From: Cyanobacteria bacterium UBA11153
Lineage (GTDB): Bacteria > Cyanobacteriota > Cyanobacteriia > Cyanobacteriales > Coleofasciculaceae
DNA: 11,227 bases
Reading direction: 5' to 3'
Assembly (NCBI GenBank): GCA_003511885.1
Contig: DOIX01000233.1
Coordinates: 1 to 11,227, forward strand
Every line of letters begins with the position of its first letter. Positions within the stretch are counted from its first letter, which is position 1. Of the stretch, positions 1 to 6,629 are shown piece after piece. The position numbers were made by a program, and so were the translations under genes. Below the pieces are notes generated by a model, which was not told the origin of the DNA, ran no database searches, and worked only from the letters and a program-made list of their open reading frames with translations.

Positions 1-123
1 CATGTACACCTGAGTTCGACGAAAGAGCCGAAGCTGAAAGCCAGTAAACAAGAGCTTTACAGGATTTTTTGATCAAATCTCTTAGGCAAGAAGTCGATAT
101 TTTATGAAGATTGAGTAAAGTTC

Positions 124-154
124 CTGACATTTACCAATATCGGCTGTCTATAAT
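124..154 (+). promoter_or_regulatory. Candidate sigma-70-type promoter upstream of the 321-1118 gene
   Basis: A perfect TATAAT lies at 149-154 and a CTGACA (one mismatch to TTGACA) at 124-129. The spacing is 19 bp, slightly long. The first good start codon downstream is at 321, so the transcript would carry a leader of about 160 nt. The call rests on hexamer matching alone; in an AT-rich intergenic region such matches can occur by chance. Confidence 0.35.
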
Positions 155-230
155 AGAAAAATCAGGGTACGATGCTTTCGATAAGACAGCAATCCTAAAC
201 AACTCAAATTATTGACTAATTTATCGCATT

Positions 231-257
231 CGCCAAAACTTTGAGGAGAATTTGGCG
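231..257 (+). promoter_or_regulatory. Leader hairpin presenting a Shine-Dalgarno-like loop
   Basis: CGCCAAA (231-237) and TTTGGCG (251-257) form a perfect 7-bp stem around a 13-nt loop. The loop contains GAGGAG (243-248), a strong ribosome-binding-site match. It precedes a five-codon frame, MPMKK then stop (260-277), rather than the main start at 321. The structure sits between the candidate promoter and the membrane-protein gene, so it could influence translation or transcript stability. No known riboswitch class is recognised. Confidence 0.3.
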
Positions 258-320
258 GTATGCCCATGAAAAAATAATCAATTCAATTAATTTACTCACC
301 TTAGTGTGGGCAGATATGCT

Positions 321-1118
321 ATGAATATTGCTCAAAAAAGAGTAATCCGAAAATTATTCGGGATTTTTTGTCTTATCGCTTGTGCAGGGGGCGTATCTAT
401 TTACTATTATTGGCTGCAAGCAACCAAAATGCCTGAGTGGTATAGTACCAAATCTGGTAATCAGCTCAAAAAAGTTGAACTAGTCGAGGAATCTGATATT
501 ATTGCCGCCAAATCCAGATTGCAAGCCAAAATACAGAGTAATCTAGCGGAATCTCAGGCATCGGAGCATAATGTATACGAATTATCTGAGGAAACAGATA
601 ATTCAGGAATATCCAAACAAAAGAATGTAGAGATACAGTTTAGCGATCGCGAATTTAATGATATGCTCCAGGTGGAGCTAGCCGAAAAAATTGATAGCAG
701 CCAAGACATTGCCCTTCTTCCCAAGATTCATACTACCATCGAATCAGGCAAGATCGAAACTGGCACAGTTGTTAATCTGTCAGAATTACCCATTAGTCAA
801 GGCAACAGCAAGGAACAAGCGGCGATGGCAAAAGTAATCGATAAATTGCCTTTCGCCAAAAATCAAGACATTTATGTTGGTTTATCCGGCACGCCGACAA
901 TAGACAATGGCAAATTGACATTAGGCGAGAATCCAGAAGTAAAAATTGGCAACTTAACTTTCACCGTTGCCGAGCTAGCCAATAAATTAGGAGTTTCTCC
1001 AGAAAAACTCGCCCAAAATCTCAATATTGCCGTAGAAATGGGACAATTAAAAGTTGACAATATGGAAGTTAAAGATGATAGAGTTATTGTCAAAGGCTCA
1101 GTTGACATTGTTCAATAG
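321..1118 (+). CDS. Membrane-anchored protein of unknown function
   Basis: I do not recognise a named family. The 265-residue product has a basic N-terminus (KRVIRK), one hydrophobic segment at about residues 12-31, then a long, mostly polar domain, so it is probably held in the membrane by its N-terminus with the bulk outside. Residues about 60-105 look helical and low in complexity. Residues 103-265 look beta-rich, with strand-like stretches around DIYVGLSG (183-190) and VKIGNLTF (207-214) and a final DRVIVKGSVDIV; this loosely recalls lipid-binding ectodomains of the YpmS/DUF2993 kind, which is only a guess. I prefer the ATG at 321 to an in-frame GTG at 306, because the hydrophobic anchor then lies at the usual distance from the start; neither start has a clear ribosome-binding site. 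A HIP1 octamer lies inside the gene at 643-650. Gene reality is well supported by length and codon pattern; function is open. Confidence 0.8.
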   Translation: MNIAQKRVIRKLFGIFCLIACAGGVSIYYYWLQATKMPEWYSTKSGNQLKKVELVEESDIIAAKSRLQAKIQSNLAESQASEHNVYELSEETDNSGISKQKNVEIQFSDREFNDMLQVELAEKIDSSQDIALLPKIHTTIESGKIETGTVVNLSELPISQGNSKEQAAMAKVIDKLPFAKNQDIYVGLSGTPTIDNGKLTLGENPEVKIGNLTFTVAELANKLGVSPEKLAQNLNIAVEMGQLKVDNMEVKDDRVIVKGSVDIVQ

Positions 1119-1186
1119 ACATTTCCTTTGAAAAAATCTGAAACCCTTACCCTGTATGGAGGAAAATCTAATTTCTGGAGATGTCT

Positions 1187-1212
1187 AAGCTGCTGCGCAG
1201 TTAAATTGTATC
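1187..1212 (+). repeat. Dispersed repeat, copy 1 (AAGCTGCTGCGCA-type)
   Basis: This 26-bp stretch begins AAGCTGCTGCGCA and continues TTAAATTGTATC. Close relatives occur at 11106-11133 on the same strand and at 11166-11191 on the opposite strand. All three copies are intergenic and lie close to G/C-rich heptamer runs. It is best described as a dispersed repeat family of this genome; its function is unknown. Confidence 0.6.
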
Positions 1213-1242
1213 TTTTGAAAAAGAGTCGCATGGGCTGAAATC

Positions 1243-1270
1243 CTTCCCCACTCCCTACTCCCTACTCCCT
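1243..1270 (-). repeat. Heptamer tandem repeat (STRR type, GGGAGTA units)
   Basis: Read on the minus strand, this is about four 7-bp units: GGGAGTA twice, GGGAGTG, then GGGAAGG. It belongs to the same G-rich heptamer family seen at 10021-10065 and inside the large gene at 3283-3361. The surrounding gap 1119-1373 contains no gene that I can support; it holds this array, the dispersed repeat before it and a terminator hairpin. Confidence 0.7.
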
Positions 1271-1327
1271 GTCTTCATTATGAAATGGGAGCTGCTTAAC
1301 AGCTTAATAGTAGACAATTGACACTTA

Positions 1328-1360
1328 AATGCCCCTAAATTAGGATAACTTAGGGGCATT
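1328..1360 (-). terminator. Hairpin terminator downstream of ribH
   Basis: AATGCCCCTAA (1328-1338) and TTAGGGGCATT (1350-1360) form a perfect 11-bp stem with an 11-nt loop, starting 13 nt past the ribH stop codon. The T-tract on the minus-strand side is weak. The stem is symmetrical enough to act in both directions, and no better terminator is visible for the converging gene that ends at 1118. Confidence 0.6.
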
Positions 1361-1373
1361 CTCAATTTTGACT

Positions 1374-1871
1374 CTAAGCCGATTGAGAGACATTGCCCTG
1401 AAACTGCTGAACTAAAGTTGCCATTTCCAGCGCATTCATAGCATAATCCCAACCCTTATTGCTCTTAATCCCAGCCCTTTCCAAAGCTTGCTGCATATTA
1501 TCCGCAGTGACAATACCAAAAATAACAGGGATTCCCGTTTGAAAACCAGCCCCAGCAATTCCCTTGGCGACTTCCGCACAGACATAATCAAAATGAGGCG
1601 TTTGCCCTCGAATCACGGCCCCCAAACAAATGACAGCATCATAGCGATGAGAAAGAGCAGCTTGCCGTGCCATGAGCGGAATTTCAAAACAACCAGGAAC
1701 CCAGATATAATCCACTTGAGTACCGTCAGCGTTAGTATCCACCCCATGACGCTTCAGACAATCTTGACAACCCTCTAACAACTTGTTCACCACCAAGTCA
1801 TTGAATCTACCAATAACGATCGCAAACCGCAAAGCTTTAGCTGGTGTAAAATTTCCCTCAAAAACTGCCAT
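1374..1871 (-). CDS. ribH: 6,7-dimethyl-8-ribityllumazine synthase
   Basis: RibH condenses 5-amino-6-ribitylamino-uracil with 3,4-dihydroxy-2-butanone 4-phosphate to give lumazine, the penultimate step of riboflavin synthesis, in the cytoplasm as a large oligomer. The 165-residue product matches the family length and its landmarks: RFND (22-25, including the substrate-stacking Phe), VPGCFEIP (58-65), [14 protein letters not shown] (84-97) with the catalytic His at 93, and the late helix region [10 protein letters not shown] (125-134). The C-terminus is slightly extended and polar. The ATG at 1871 is the natural start; no strong ribosome-binding site is seen. psbZ lies upstream on the same strand with a gap of 292 bp, an order I recall from Synechocystis (sll1281-sll1282). 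Two hairpins in that gap suggest ribH has its own promoter, but I could not place one convincingly. Confidence 0.97.
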   Translation of the reverse strand: MAVFEGNFTPAKALRFAIVIGRFNDLVVNKLLEGCQDCLKRHGVDTNADGTQVDYIWVPGCFEIPLMARQAALSHRYDAVICLGAVIRGQTPHFDYVCAEVAKGIAGAGFQTGIPVIFGIVTADNMQQALERAGIKSNKGWDYAMNALEMATLVQQFQGNVSQSA

Positions 1872-2091
1872 AAAGTCTAAAATCTTTAATCATAAACGAA
1901 ACTGCAACCCAAAAACTACCATTTTCTCAGATGGAAAGTCCGAAGACTCCAAAAAAAGCAATTATGGCAAAGGGAAATTATCCTCTCTTGTGGACAACTC
2001 CCTCTGCCTACCCAGAAAAACTTCAGTTGTTATGCCTGATAGCTTACTTGAACGAGATTTGATGACCTTCCCGACTATAGTCTTTGAAACA

Positions 2092-2111
2092 GGGATTTCT
2101 CCAGAAATCCC
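2092..2111 (-). terminator. Candidate terminator downstream of psbZ
   Basis: GGGATTT (2092-2098) and AAATCCC (2105-2111) form a 7-bp stem with a 6-nt loop, about 52 bp past the psbZ stop. On the minus strand it is followed by TGTTTC, a modest T-tract. A second hairpin lies nearer the gene: CTGAATC and GATTCAG (2135-2151) with a 3-nt loop but no T-tract. Together they may protect the 3' end of a short psbZ transcript or end it. The rest of the 1872-2163 gap shows no gene. Confidence 0.4.
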
Positions 2112-2163
2112 CGTTTTATCTCTAACATCCTCGTCTGAATCCTCGATTCAGGCTGAGAATATC

Positions 2164-2355
2164 TCAAGATGCCACAAAATAGTTTAATACAGCCACAAGT
2201 AACACAAGCACGATCCAGATACCAGAACCTAAGTATAGCAATCTTTTGGATTGATCCCAGTTTTGGGGTGAGGCGTAAGCCACTGGCACGCCCACTACCA
2301 TAACAAAAGAAAAAAGTACTAGAGCCGCAAGTGATAGTTGAAATATGATAGACAT
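2164..2355 (-). CDS. psbZ: Photosystem II subunit PsbZ (Ycf9)
   Basis: PsbZ is a small thylakoid membrane subunit of photosystem II at the edge of the core, needed for stable supercomplexes and photoprotection. The 63-residue product is one residue longer than the usual 62. It has two hydrophobic segments (about 4-24 and 41-61) joined by the conserved loop [16 protein letters not shown] (23-38), and the second segment begins LGSGIW. A longer in-frame start exists at 2379, but the ATG at 2355 is chosen because family members begin MS/MT-I-F-Q and because GGGAGA (2363-2368) provides a good ribosome-binding site 7 nt upstream. It lies upstream of ribH on the same strand and is divergent from the large gene starting at 2537. 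The 181-bp gap between them must hold both promoters; I found no convincing hexamer pair there. Confidence 0.97.
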   Translation of the reverse strand: MSIIFQLSLAALVLFSFVMVVGVPVAYASPQNWDQSKRLLYLGSGIWIVLVLLVAVLNYFVAS

Positions 2356-2536
2356 TTGTTGTTCTCCCAAAAAAAGCAATAGACTTTCTAGCGACTGTTC
2401 AGTCCTAACCTGGCTGATGTTAAAGACTGCCCAATCAGTAAACTATCAAACTTTGAGCCGCTTTTTCTGAAAATAGGGCAAATCTCGCTTAAGTTCTTGG
2501 AGTTACTCATCACCCAAAGTCAGTTACCGATCGAGC

Positions 2537-5500
2537 ATGGATATTATATTGTGTCATATAATAACAGACTTCGATGCCCTCGCTGCGGCAGTGGGACTAA
2601 CCCGCTTAAAACCGGGAGCGAAGATTGTACTGACAGGAGGCGCGCATCCACCTGTCAGAGATTTTTTAGCATTACATCGAGATGAGTATCCTCTGATCGA
2701 ACGCCGCTCGGTTAAAGTAGAGGAAATTGGATGTATTGCGATCGTCGATACCCAAAAACGCGATCGCTTGGGTAAAACTGTGGAATGGCTATCTCTGCCC
2801 CACCTCAAATCTATCGAAATTTACGATCATCATATCGATAGTCAAAGCGATATTCACCCCACCTACTCTCAAATTGAAGCCGTAGGAGCAACAACTACCC
2901 TTATTGTCGAACACGTGCAACAAAAAGCCATTCAGTTAACCACCGCTGAAGCAACTGTTATGGCATTAGGCATCCACGTCGATACAGGCTCTCTTACCTT
3001 TGACCAGACTACCCCACGAGATGCCGCCGCACTAGCCTGGTTAATGGCACAAGGAGCAAATGTTCGACAAGTTAGGACTTATATCGATCCTGGCTTATCT
3101 CCCCAATTACAACAATTATTAACTGCAGCCCTAGATAATTTACATTCTCAAACTCACCTAGGCTACACCCTCTCCTGGGTACTCCTTAAAACGCCCGACT
3201 ACGTGCCAGGATTATCCAGCCTAGCCTCTCGATTAGCAGATTTAACCGAAAGCGATGCCTTGTTGCTGGGGGTGGAATATCGGGGAGTAGGGAATAGGGA
3301 GTGGGGAATGGAAAATGGGGAAGAGGGAGAGAAGGGAGAAGGGAGAAGGGAGAAGGGAGACAAGGGAGACAAGGGGGATGGGGGAGACAAGGGGGACAAG
3401 GAAGAAGGTGGGATAAGGGCAATTAGCGCCAAATATACCAGTCACCAATTGTCAATTATCAATTGTCAATTGGTGACTCACTCCCGCCTGACAATAATCG
3501 GGCGCACGCGAATTGAGGGGACTAACTTGAATGAGTTATTTCAACCCTTTGGAGGTGGTGGACATTCTCAAGCAGCAGCAGTTAATTTACGGGAAGTTAA
3601 TCCTCTAGAAATTATCGAACAATTTATTGAACGAATTAAATATCAAATTCCTCAACCGCTAACAGCACGGGAATTAATGTCATCTCCGGTACGAACAATT
3701 CGTCCAGAAACTACAATTAGTGAAGCGCAAAGAATTTTATTGCGTTATGGACATTCTGGGCTTTCGGTTGTGGATGAAACCGATAATTTAGTGGGAATTA
3801 TCTCCAGGCGAGATCTCGATTTGGCCTTACATCACGGTTTCAGTCATGCGCCAGTTAAAGGTTACATGACTCGCAATGTAAAGACGATTAATCCTCTCAC
3901 TTCCCTACCAGAAATTGAATCGTTGATGGTAACTTATGATATTGGAAGATTACCCGTTTTAGAGAATAGCGAATTAGTAGGAATTGTTACTCGTACCGAT
4001 GTTTTGCGACAACTCCACCAGAAAGAGAGTGAGGAGTGGAGAGTAGGGAGTGGTAAAAATTATTGTCCTTTGCCAATGACAAATCTGTCATCTAGAATTA
4101 CTAATTTAGAACAACGTCTTGCACCTGGACTTTGGCAACTGCTGATTCAAGCAGCAGCAGAAGCAGAGAAACGTGGTTGGCATCTCTATTTAGTGGGGGG
4201 AGCAGTGCGAGACTTATTATTAGCTGACGAAAATAAAAGTATCCTGCTCAATGATATTGACTTAGTGGTAGACGGCTTTCATAAATCAGGAGATGCGGGG
4301 GCAGGAGTTAGACTTGCCAAAGCACTAAGAAAACATTATCCAAAAGTACGCTTAGAGATTCATGGTGCATTTCAAACAGCCGCCTTATTATGGCACAATG
4401 ACCCCAAACTAGGTTCCCTTTGGGTAGATATTGCCACAGCAAGAACAGAATTTTATCCCTATCCAGCCGCAAATCCAGAAGTAGAAGCCAGTTCCATTCG
4501 CCAGGATCTCTATCGAAGAGATTTTACCATCAACGCGATCGCGCTGAGACTGACCGATATCCGTAAGTCTTACACTTCTCCCACCCTAGCCCAAGATGAC
4601 AGAGAAATCATCTCAACTCAACCACCTTTATCAGGAAGCCCCAATCCCAAACATGACTTGCCATTATTGGATTTCTTTGGCGGATTACTAGATTTGCGAT
4701 CGCGCCACATTCGAGTCTTGCATCCCAATAGCTTTATTGAAGATCCTACCCGAATTTATCGCGCCGTAAGATTTGCTGTCCGTTTAGGATTTGAAATCGA
4801 ATCACAAACCGAAGGATATATTCGATATGCCCTAGCCAGTGGCGTGTACGAAAGATCCCTTGCCAATAATAACAAAGCCCCAGCCTTACAAACCAGACTC
4901 AAACAAGAATTAAAATATATTTTACAAGCACCTTACTGGCAAAGAGCATTACAACTTTTAGGTGATTTAGAAGCCTTACGCTGTCTCCATCCCCGATTGC
5001 ATTTAGATGAACAATTATGGTGGAGAATCCGTTTAGTCGAACGTTGGTTGCGACGATTCGATCCCAGTGAAACTTTAAGACATTGGGAGATAAGGTTAGA
5101 AGTATTGATTGCCCATTTAGCACCAGAAGAAAGAAGTAAAGTAGCCCAAAATTTACAAATGCCCTTAGATAGCATTCAAAGACTTGAGAATCTAGAAAAC
5201 GCCCAAAATGAAGTAACTAAATCTCTACCTAGATGTCGCCTTCCCTGTGAATTCGTCCGACTCCTCCGTCAGTATAATCGAGGAATGTTAGTTTTAATTG
5301 CAGTCCATAGTCCGAGAATAATTAGACGAAAAATATGGCAATATTTTACCATTTGGGCGAATATTAAGCCCCTGATAAATGGCAATGAATTAAAACAGAT
5401 GGGCTATAAACCCAGTCCGCGATTTAAAGAAATTTTAGAGGCACTATTGGATGCCACATTAAATGGAATAATTGGGGATGAAGAAGAGGCAAAAGGATTT

Positions 5501-5542
5501 TTGGAAAAATATTATCCTTTAGGAGGTGTAGATCAATTTTAG
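2537..5542 (+). CDS. DHH/DHHA1 - CBS pair - class II tRNA nucleotidyltransferase fusion
   Basis: This 1001-residue protein joins three modules. The DHH phosphoesterase has all expected metal ligands: H7, D11 and D13 (motif HIITDFD), D71, DHH 97-99 and D149, plus the DHHA1 signature GGGGHSQAAAV (339-349). Two CBS repeats occupy about 376-495 and usually bind adenosyl ligands. The nucleotidyltransferase head has LVGGAVRD (552-559), the catalytic pair D573/D575 in NDIDLVV, RRDFTINA (660-667) and EDPTRIYRAVRF (735-746). The family adds C, CC, A or CCA to tRNA 3' ends; in Synechocystis and Aquifex, related enzymes are specialised for CC or A, and I cannot tell which applies here. The start is the only good ATG ahead of HIITDFD. 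Oddities: a G-rich heptamer array in frame at residues 249-315 splits DHHA1, and a smaller one falls at 496-506. Homologues are usually shorter by about these amounts, from memory. The reading frame stays open throughout, so the gene is probably functional. Confidence 0.93.
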   Translation: MDIILCHIITDFDALAAAVGLTRLKPGAKIVLTGGAHPPVRDFLALHRDEYPLIERRSVKVEEIGCIAIVDTQKRDRLGKTVEWLSLPHLKSIEIYDHHIDSQSDIHPTYSQIEAVGATTTLIVEHVQQKAIQLTTAEATVMALGIHVDTGSLTFDQTTPRDAAALAWLMAQGANVRQVRTYIDPGLSPQLQQLLTAALDNLHSQTHLGYTLSWVLLKTPDYVPGLSSLASRLADLTESDALLLGVEYRGVGNREWGMENGEEGEKGEGRREKGDKGDKGDGGDKGDKEEGGIRAISAKYTSHQLSIINCQLVTHSRLTIIGRTRIEGTNLNELFQPFGGGGHSQAAAVNLREVNPLEIIEQFIERIKYQIPQPLTARELMSSPVRTIRPETTISEAQRILLRYGHSGLSVVDETDNLVGIISRRDLDLALHHGFSHAPVKGYMTRNVKTINPLTSLPEIESLMVTYDIGRLPVLENSELVGIVTRTDVLRQLHQKESEEWRVGSGKNYCPLPMTNLSSRITNLEQRLAPGLWQLLIQAAAEAEKRGWHLYLVGGAVRDLLLADENKSILLNDIDLVVDGFHKSGDAGAGVRLAKALRKHYPKVRLEIHGAFQTAALLWHNDPKLGSLWVDIATARTEFYPYPAANPEVEASSIRQDLYRRDFTINAIALRLTDIRKSYTSPTLAQDDREIISTQPPLSGSPNPKHDLPLLDFFGGLLDLRSRHIRVLHPNSFIEDPTRIYRAVRFAVRLGFEIESQTEGYIRYALASGVYERSLANNNKAPALQTRLKQELKYILQAPYWQRALQLLGDLEALRCLHPRLHLDEQLWWRIRLVERWLRRFDPSETLRHWEIRLEVLIAHLAPEERSKVAQNLQMPLDSIQRLENLENAQNEVTKSLPRCRLPCEFVRLLRQYNRGMLVLIAVHSPRIIRRKIWQYFTIWANIKPLINGNELKQMGYKPSPRFKEILEALLDATLNGIIGDEEEAKGFLEKYYPLGGVDQF
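3283..3478 (+). repeat. STRR-type repeat block inside the coding sequence
   Basis: Positions 3283-3361 are mostly 7-bp units: GGGAGTA, GGGAATA, GGGAGTG, GGGAATG, GAAAATG and GGGAAGA, then, after an 8-bp step, GGGAGAA three times and GGGAGAC. From 3362 the unit becomes 9 bp (AAGGGAGAC-like), which fixes the frame and encodes repeated Gly-Asp-Lys. A different unit follows at 3449-3469 (TTGTCAA, TTATCAA, TTGTCAA), inside a palindrome with 12-bp arms AGTCACCAATTG (3440-3451) and CAATTGGTGACT (3467-3478). The same unit types occur between genes elsewhere in the window. Confidence 0.85.
4027..4053 (+). repeat. Short heptamer relic inside the coding sequence
   Basis: GAGTGAG, GAGTGGA, GAGTAGG and a partial GAGTGG follow each other with exact 7-bp phase. 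They encode residues 498-506, between the second CBS domain and the nucleotidyltransferase head, a natural interdomain linker where an insertion would be tolerated. Confidence 0.55.
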
Positions 5543-5621
5543 ATGCAATTAGCTAATTTTTGAGGACTTAAAGGAAGAATACCCAATTATTTAACCACAA
5601 AGACACAAAGGAATAGAAAAT

Positions 5622-5860
5622 ATGCCATCACCTTTTCCTGGTATGAATCTTTATCTGGAACAACCATAAATATGGTTCCAAGTTCATAAATGGTTGATTG
5701 TATTAATTGCACAAACCCTTAACCCGCAACTTCGTCCCAAGTATCGAGTAGCAATCGAAGAAAGACTATATGAAAAAAAAATACCGATTCAATTATAGTC
5801 GGCATTCCTGATGATGTGGCAGTCAAAAATATTCACAAATGGATCAAGGGTTTGATCTGG
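5622..5860 (+). pseudogene. Decayed DUF4058 family gene, N-terminal fragment
   Basis: The frame opens MPSPFPGMNLYLEQP, the hallmark start of cyanobacterial DUF4058 proteins, whose function is unknown. It is broken by TAA at 5667-5669, where family members read P-E-I-W, so one G-to-T change (GAA to TAA) would explain it. The frame then continues IWFQVHKWLIV and LNPQLRPKYRVAIEERLYE until a run of nine A (5773-5781). Beyond it the sequence makes sense only in another frame (NTDSIIVGIPDDVAVKN), showing a one-base slip. Homology fades by about 5860, and TTGTCAA-type heptamers begin at 5872. The expected C-terminal two thirds is missing. The ACCACAAAGACACAAAGG-like stretch just before the start also looks like a common genomic repeat. 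It is not expected to make a protein. Confidence 0.75.
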
Positions 5861-5871
5861 ATAATATCTAA

Positions 5872-5902
5872 TTGTCAACTATCAATTATCAACTGTTAAC
5901 TG
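5872..5902 (-). repeat. Heptamer tandem repeat (TTGATAA-type units)
   Basis: On the minus strand this reads TTAACAG, TTGATAA, TTGATAG and TTGACAA in perfect 7-bp phase. It directly follows the point where the DUF4058 pseudogene loses recognisable sequence, so the array may mark the deletion junction. It is the same family as the arrays at 9203-9237 and 10091-10139. Confidence 0.7.
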
Positions 5903-6040
5903 CTATATCAAGCCCATCTTGCCTCAAATCCCTACTCTGTGACTTCATCAACCCAGTTGCCGTAATCCCCTTGAGGATTCACCAACAGCAGCATCTCAAC
6001 TTTGACACATCAACAACAGCACCATTCAGACCAATCGCGT

Positions 6041-6205
6041 TATAATTCTTTACAAGGATCGCACCGGAAAGCCCTGTGACTTCAGTCCAGGGATCAAAGG
6101 GAAGGTGCAGGATTTATCCTGCCAGAACATGGTAAAACATCGATGTGCTATTCTCACCAACCCCCAAATACCTTGAAAAAAGGTAGTTTCCACCCTACCA
6201 TGAGG
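6041..6205 (+). promoter_or_regulatory. Candidate -10 box, leader hairpin and ribosome-binding site of the 6211 gene
   Basis: TATAAT at 6041-6046 is a perfect -10 match but lacks a recognisable -35 box at normal spacing. The leader contains a perfect 6-bp stem with a 4-nt loop, GCAGGA-TTTA-TCCTGC (6107-6122), and then GAGG at 6202-6205, five nt before the ATG at 6211. The ribosome-binding site is the firmest part of this call. Between the pseudogene and this leader (5903-6040) I see no supportable gene. Confidence 0.35.
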
Positions 6206-6210
6206 TTTTT

Positions 6211-6534
6211 ATGAGCAATCCAGTCATTCATGCCTTTTTTGTTGGCAGGGCGATGGCATCCTCGATTGGCGAGTTGCTAGAAGACTCCCTGACTAATGCC
6301 CTGAGCGAAGCGGGCAAATTTGATGCCCAGCAACGGGAAAAGCTGCGGCAGTTTACCCAGCAAGTTATGGAAAGGGCAGAGAAGGAAGCGGCAATGACAG
6401 TAGGCGAAAGCACCAACGGAGTTTCATTTACCTCTCCTGCGGTAGATTTGCAAGAGACAATAGACGATCTTAGAGCGGAAATTGCTAGCTTGCGAACCGA
6501 GTTACAAACCTACCGCAATAAATCTCCCGCCTAA
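6211..6534 (+). CDS. Small conserved cyanobacterial protein, DUF6825-like
   Basis: The 107-residue product has no signal peptide and no membrane segment. Residues 1-60 (beginning MSNPVIHAFFVGRAMA, then SIGELLEDSLTNALSEAGKFDAQ with breaks typical of amphipathic helices) resemble a cyanobacterial family I know as DUF6825. Residues 61-76 are a flexible Ser/Thr/Gly stretch. Residues 78-103 form a predicted coiled coil (ETIDDLRAEIASLRTELQ). Its biochemical role is unknown. The ATG at 6211 is favoured by GAGG five nt upstream and by the conserved MSNP start; an internal ATG (residue 15) is less likely. It precedes the ABC1 kinase and PP2C genes on the same strand, 95 bp upstream of the kinase, but a strong hairpin in that gap could separate it from them. 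Family assignment is from memory and moderately sure. Confidence 0.85.
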   Translation: MSNPVIHAFFVGRAMASSIGELLEDSLTNALSEAGKFDAQQREKLRQFTQQVMERAEKEAAMTVGESTNGVSFTSPAVDLQETIDDLRAEIASLRTELQTYRNKSPA

Positions 6535-6539
6535 ACAAA

Positions 6540-6582
6540 GGGGAATGGGGAATGATTTTTAACTCCCCACTTCCCATTCCCC
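6540..6582 (+). terminator. Hairpin built from inverted G-rich heptamers
   Basis: GGGGAATGGG (6540-6549) pairs perfectly with CCCATTCCCC (6573-6582) across a 23-nt loop. Both arms are copies of the STRR-type heptamer in opposite orientation. It starts 5 bp after the stop codon of the 6211 gene, and GTTTTATG comes about 9 nt beyond the stem, so it may attenuate transcription into the kinase gene or protect the 3' end. The lack of an immediate T-tract lowers confidence that it is a true terminator. Confidence 0.5.
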
Positions 6583-6629
6583 AGTCTCCAGTTTTATGAA
6601 GATTTTTTTGAAAATATTTAGGAAGCCTA

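Noticed and set aside
3..72. Possible 3' end of an upstream gene at the left edge (frame ending TAA 45-47, residues CTPEFDERAEAESQ; another open frame ends TGA 70-72).
   Set aside because: Two plus-strand frames and one minus-strand frame are open over fewer than 25 codons, so neither the strand nor the frame can be decided from this window.
1925..1960. Hairpin with a TTCG loop (minus strand, AGTC-TTCG-GACT) upstream of ribH as a possible FMN riboswitch.
   Set aside because: None of the conserved FMN-element blocks are present; only a short isolated stem is seen.
1488..2187. Plus-strand open frames overlapping ribH and the gap before psbZ.
   Set aside because: They run antisense to ribH or across a gap with hairpins, have no recognisable domains and no ribosome-binding sites.
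3186..3448. Three long minus-strand open frames rich in Pro, Leu and Ser opposite the heptamer block.
   Set aside because: They are by-products of the stop-poor repeat DNA, lie wholly antisense to the domain-supported fusion gene and show no family signature.
5547..5560. AATTAGCTAATT followed by TTT as a terminator of the large fusion gene.
   Set aside because: The palindrome is AT-rich and leaves no room for a loop, so a stable hairpin is unlikely.
5932..5994. Minus-strand 20-codon frame MLLLVNPQGDYGNWVDEVTE.
   Set aside because: It looks protein-like and may be a gene relic, but it is too short, has an upstream in-frame stop and matches no family I know.
6002..6046. TTGACA (6002-6007) and TATAAT (6041-6046) as a promoter pair.
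   Set aside because: The spacing is 33 bp, far outside the usual 16-19 bp; only the -10 box was kept as a weak candidate.
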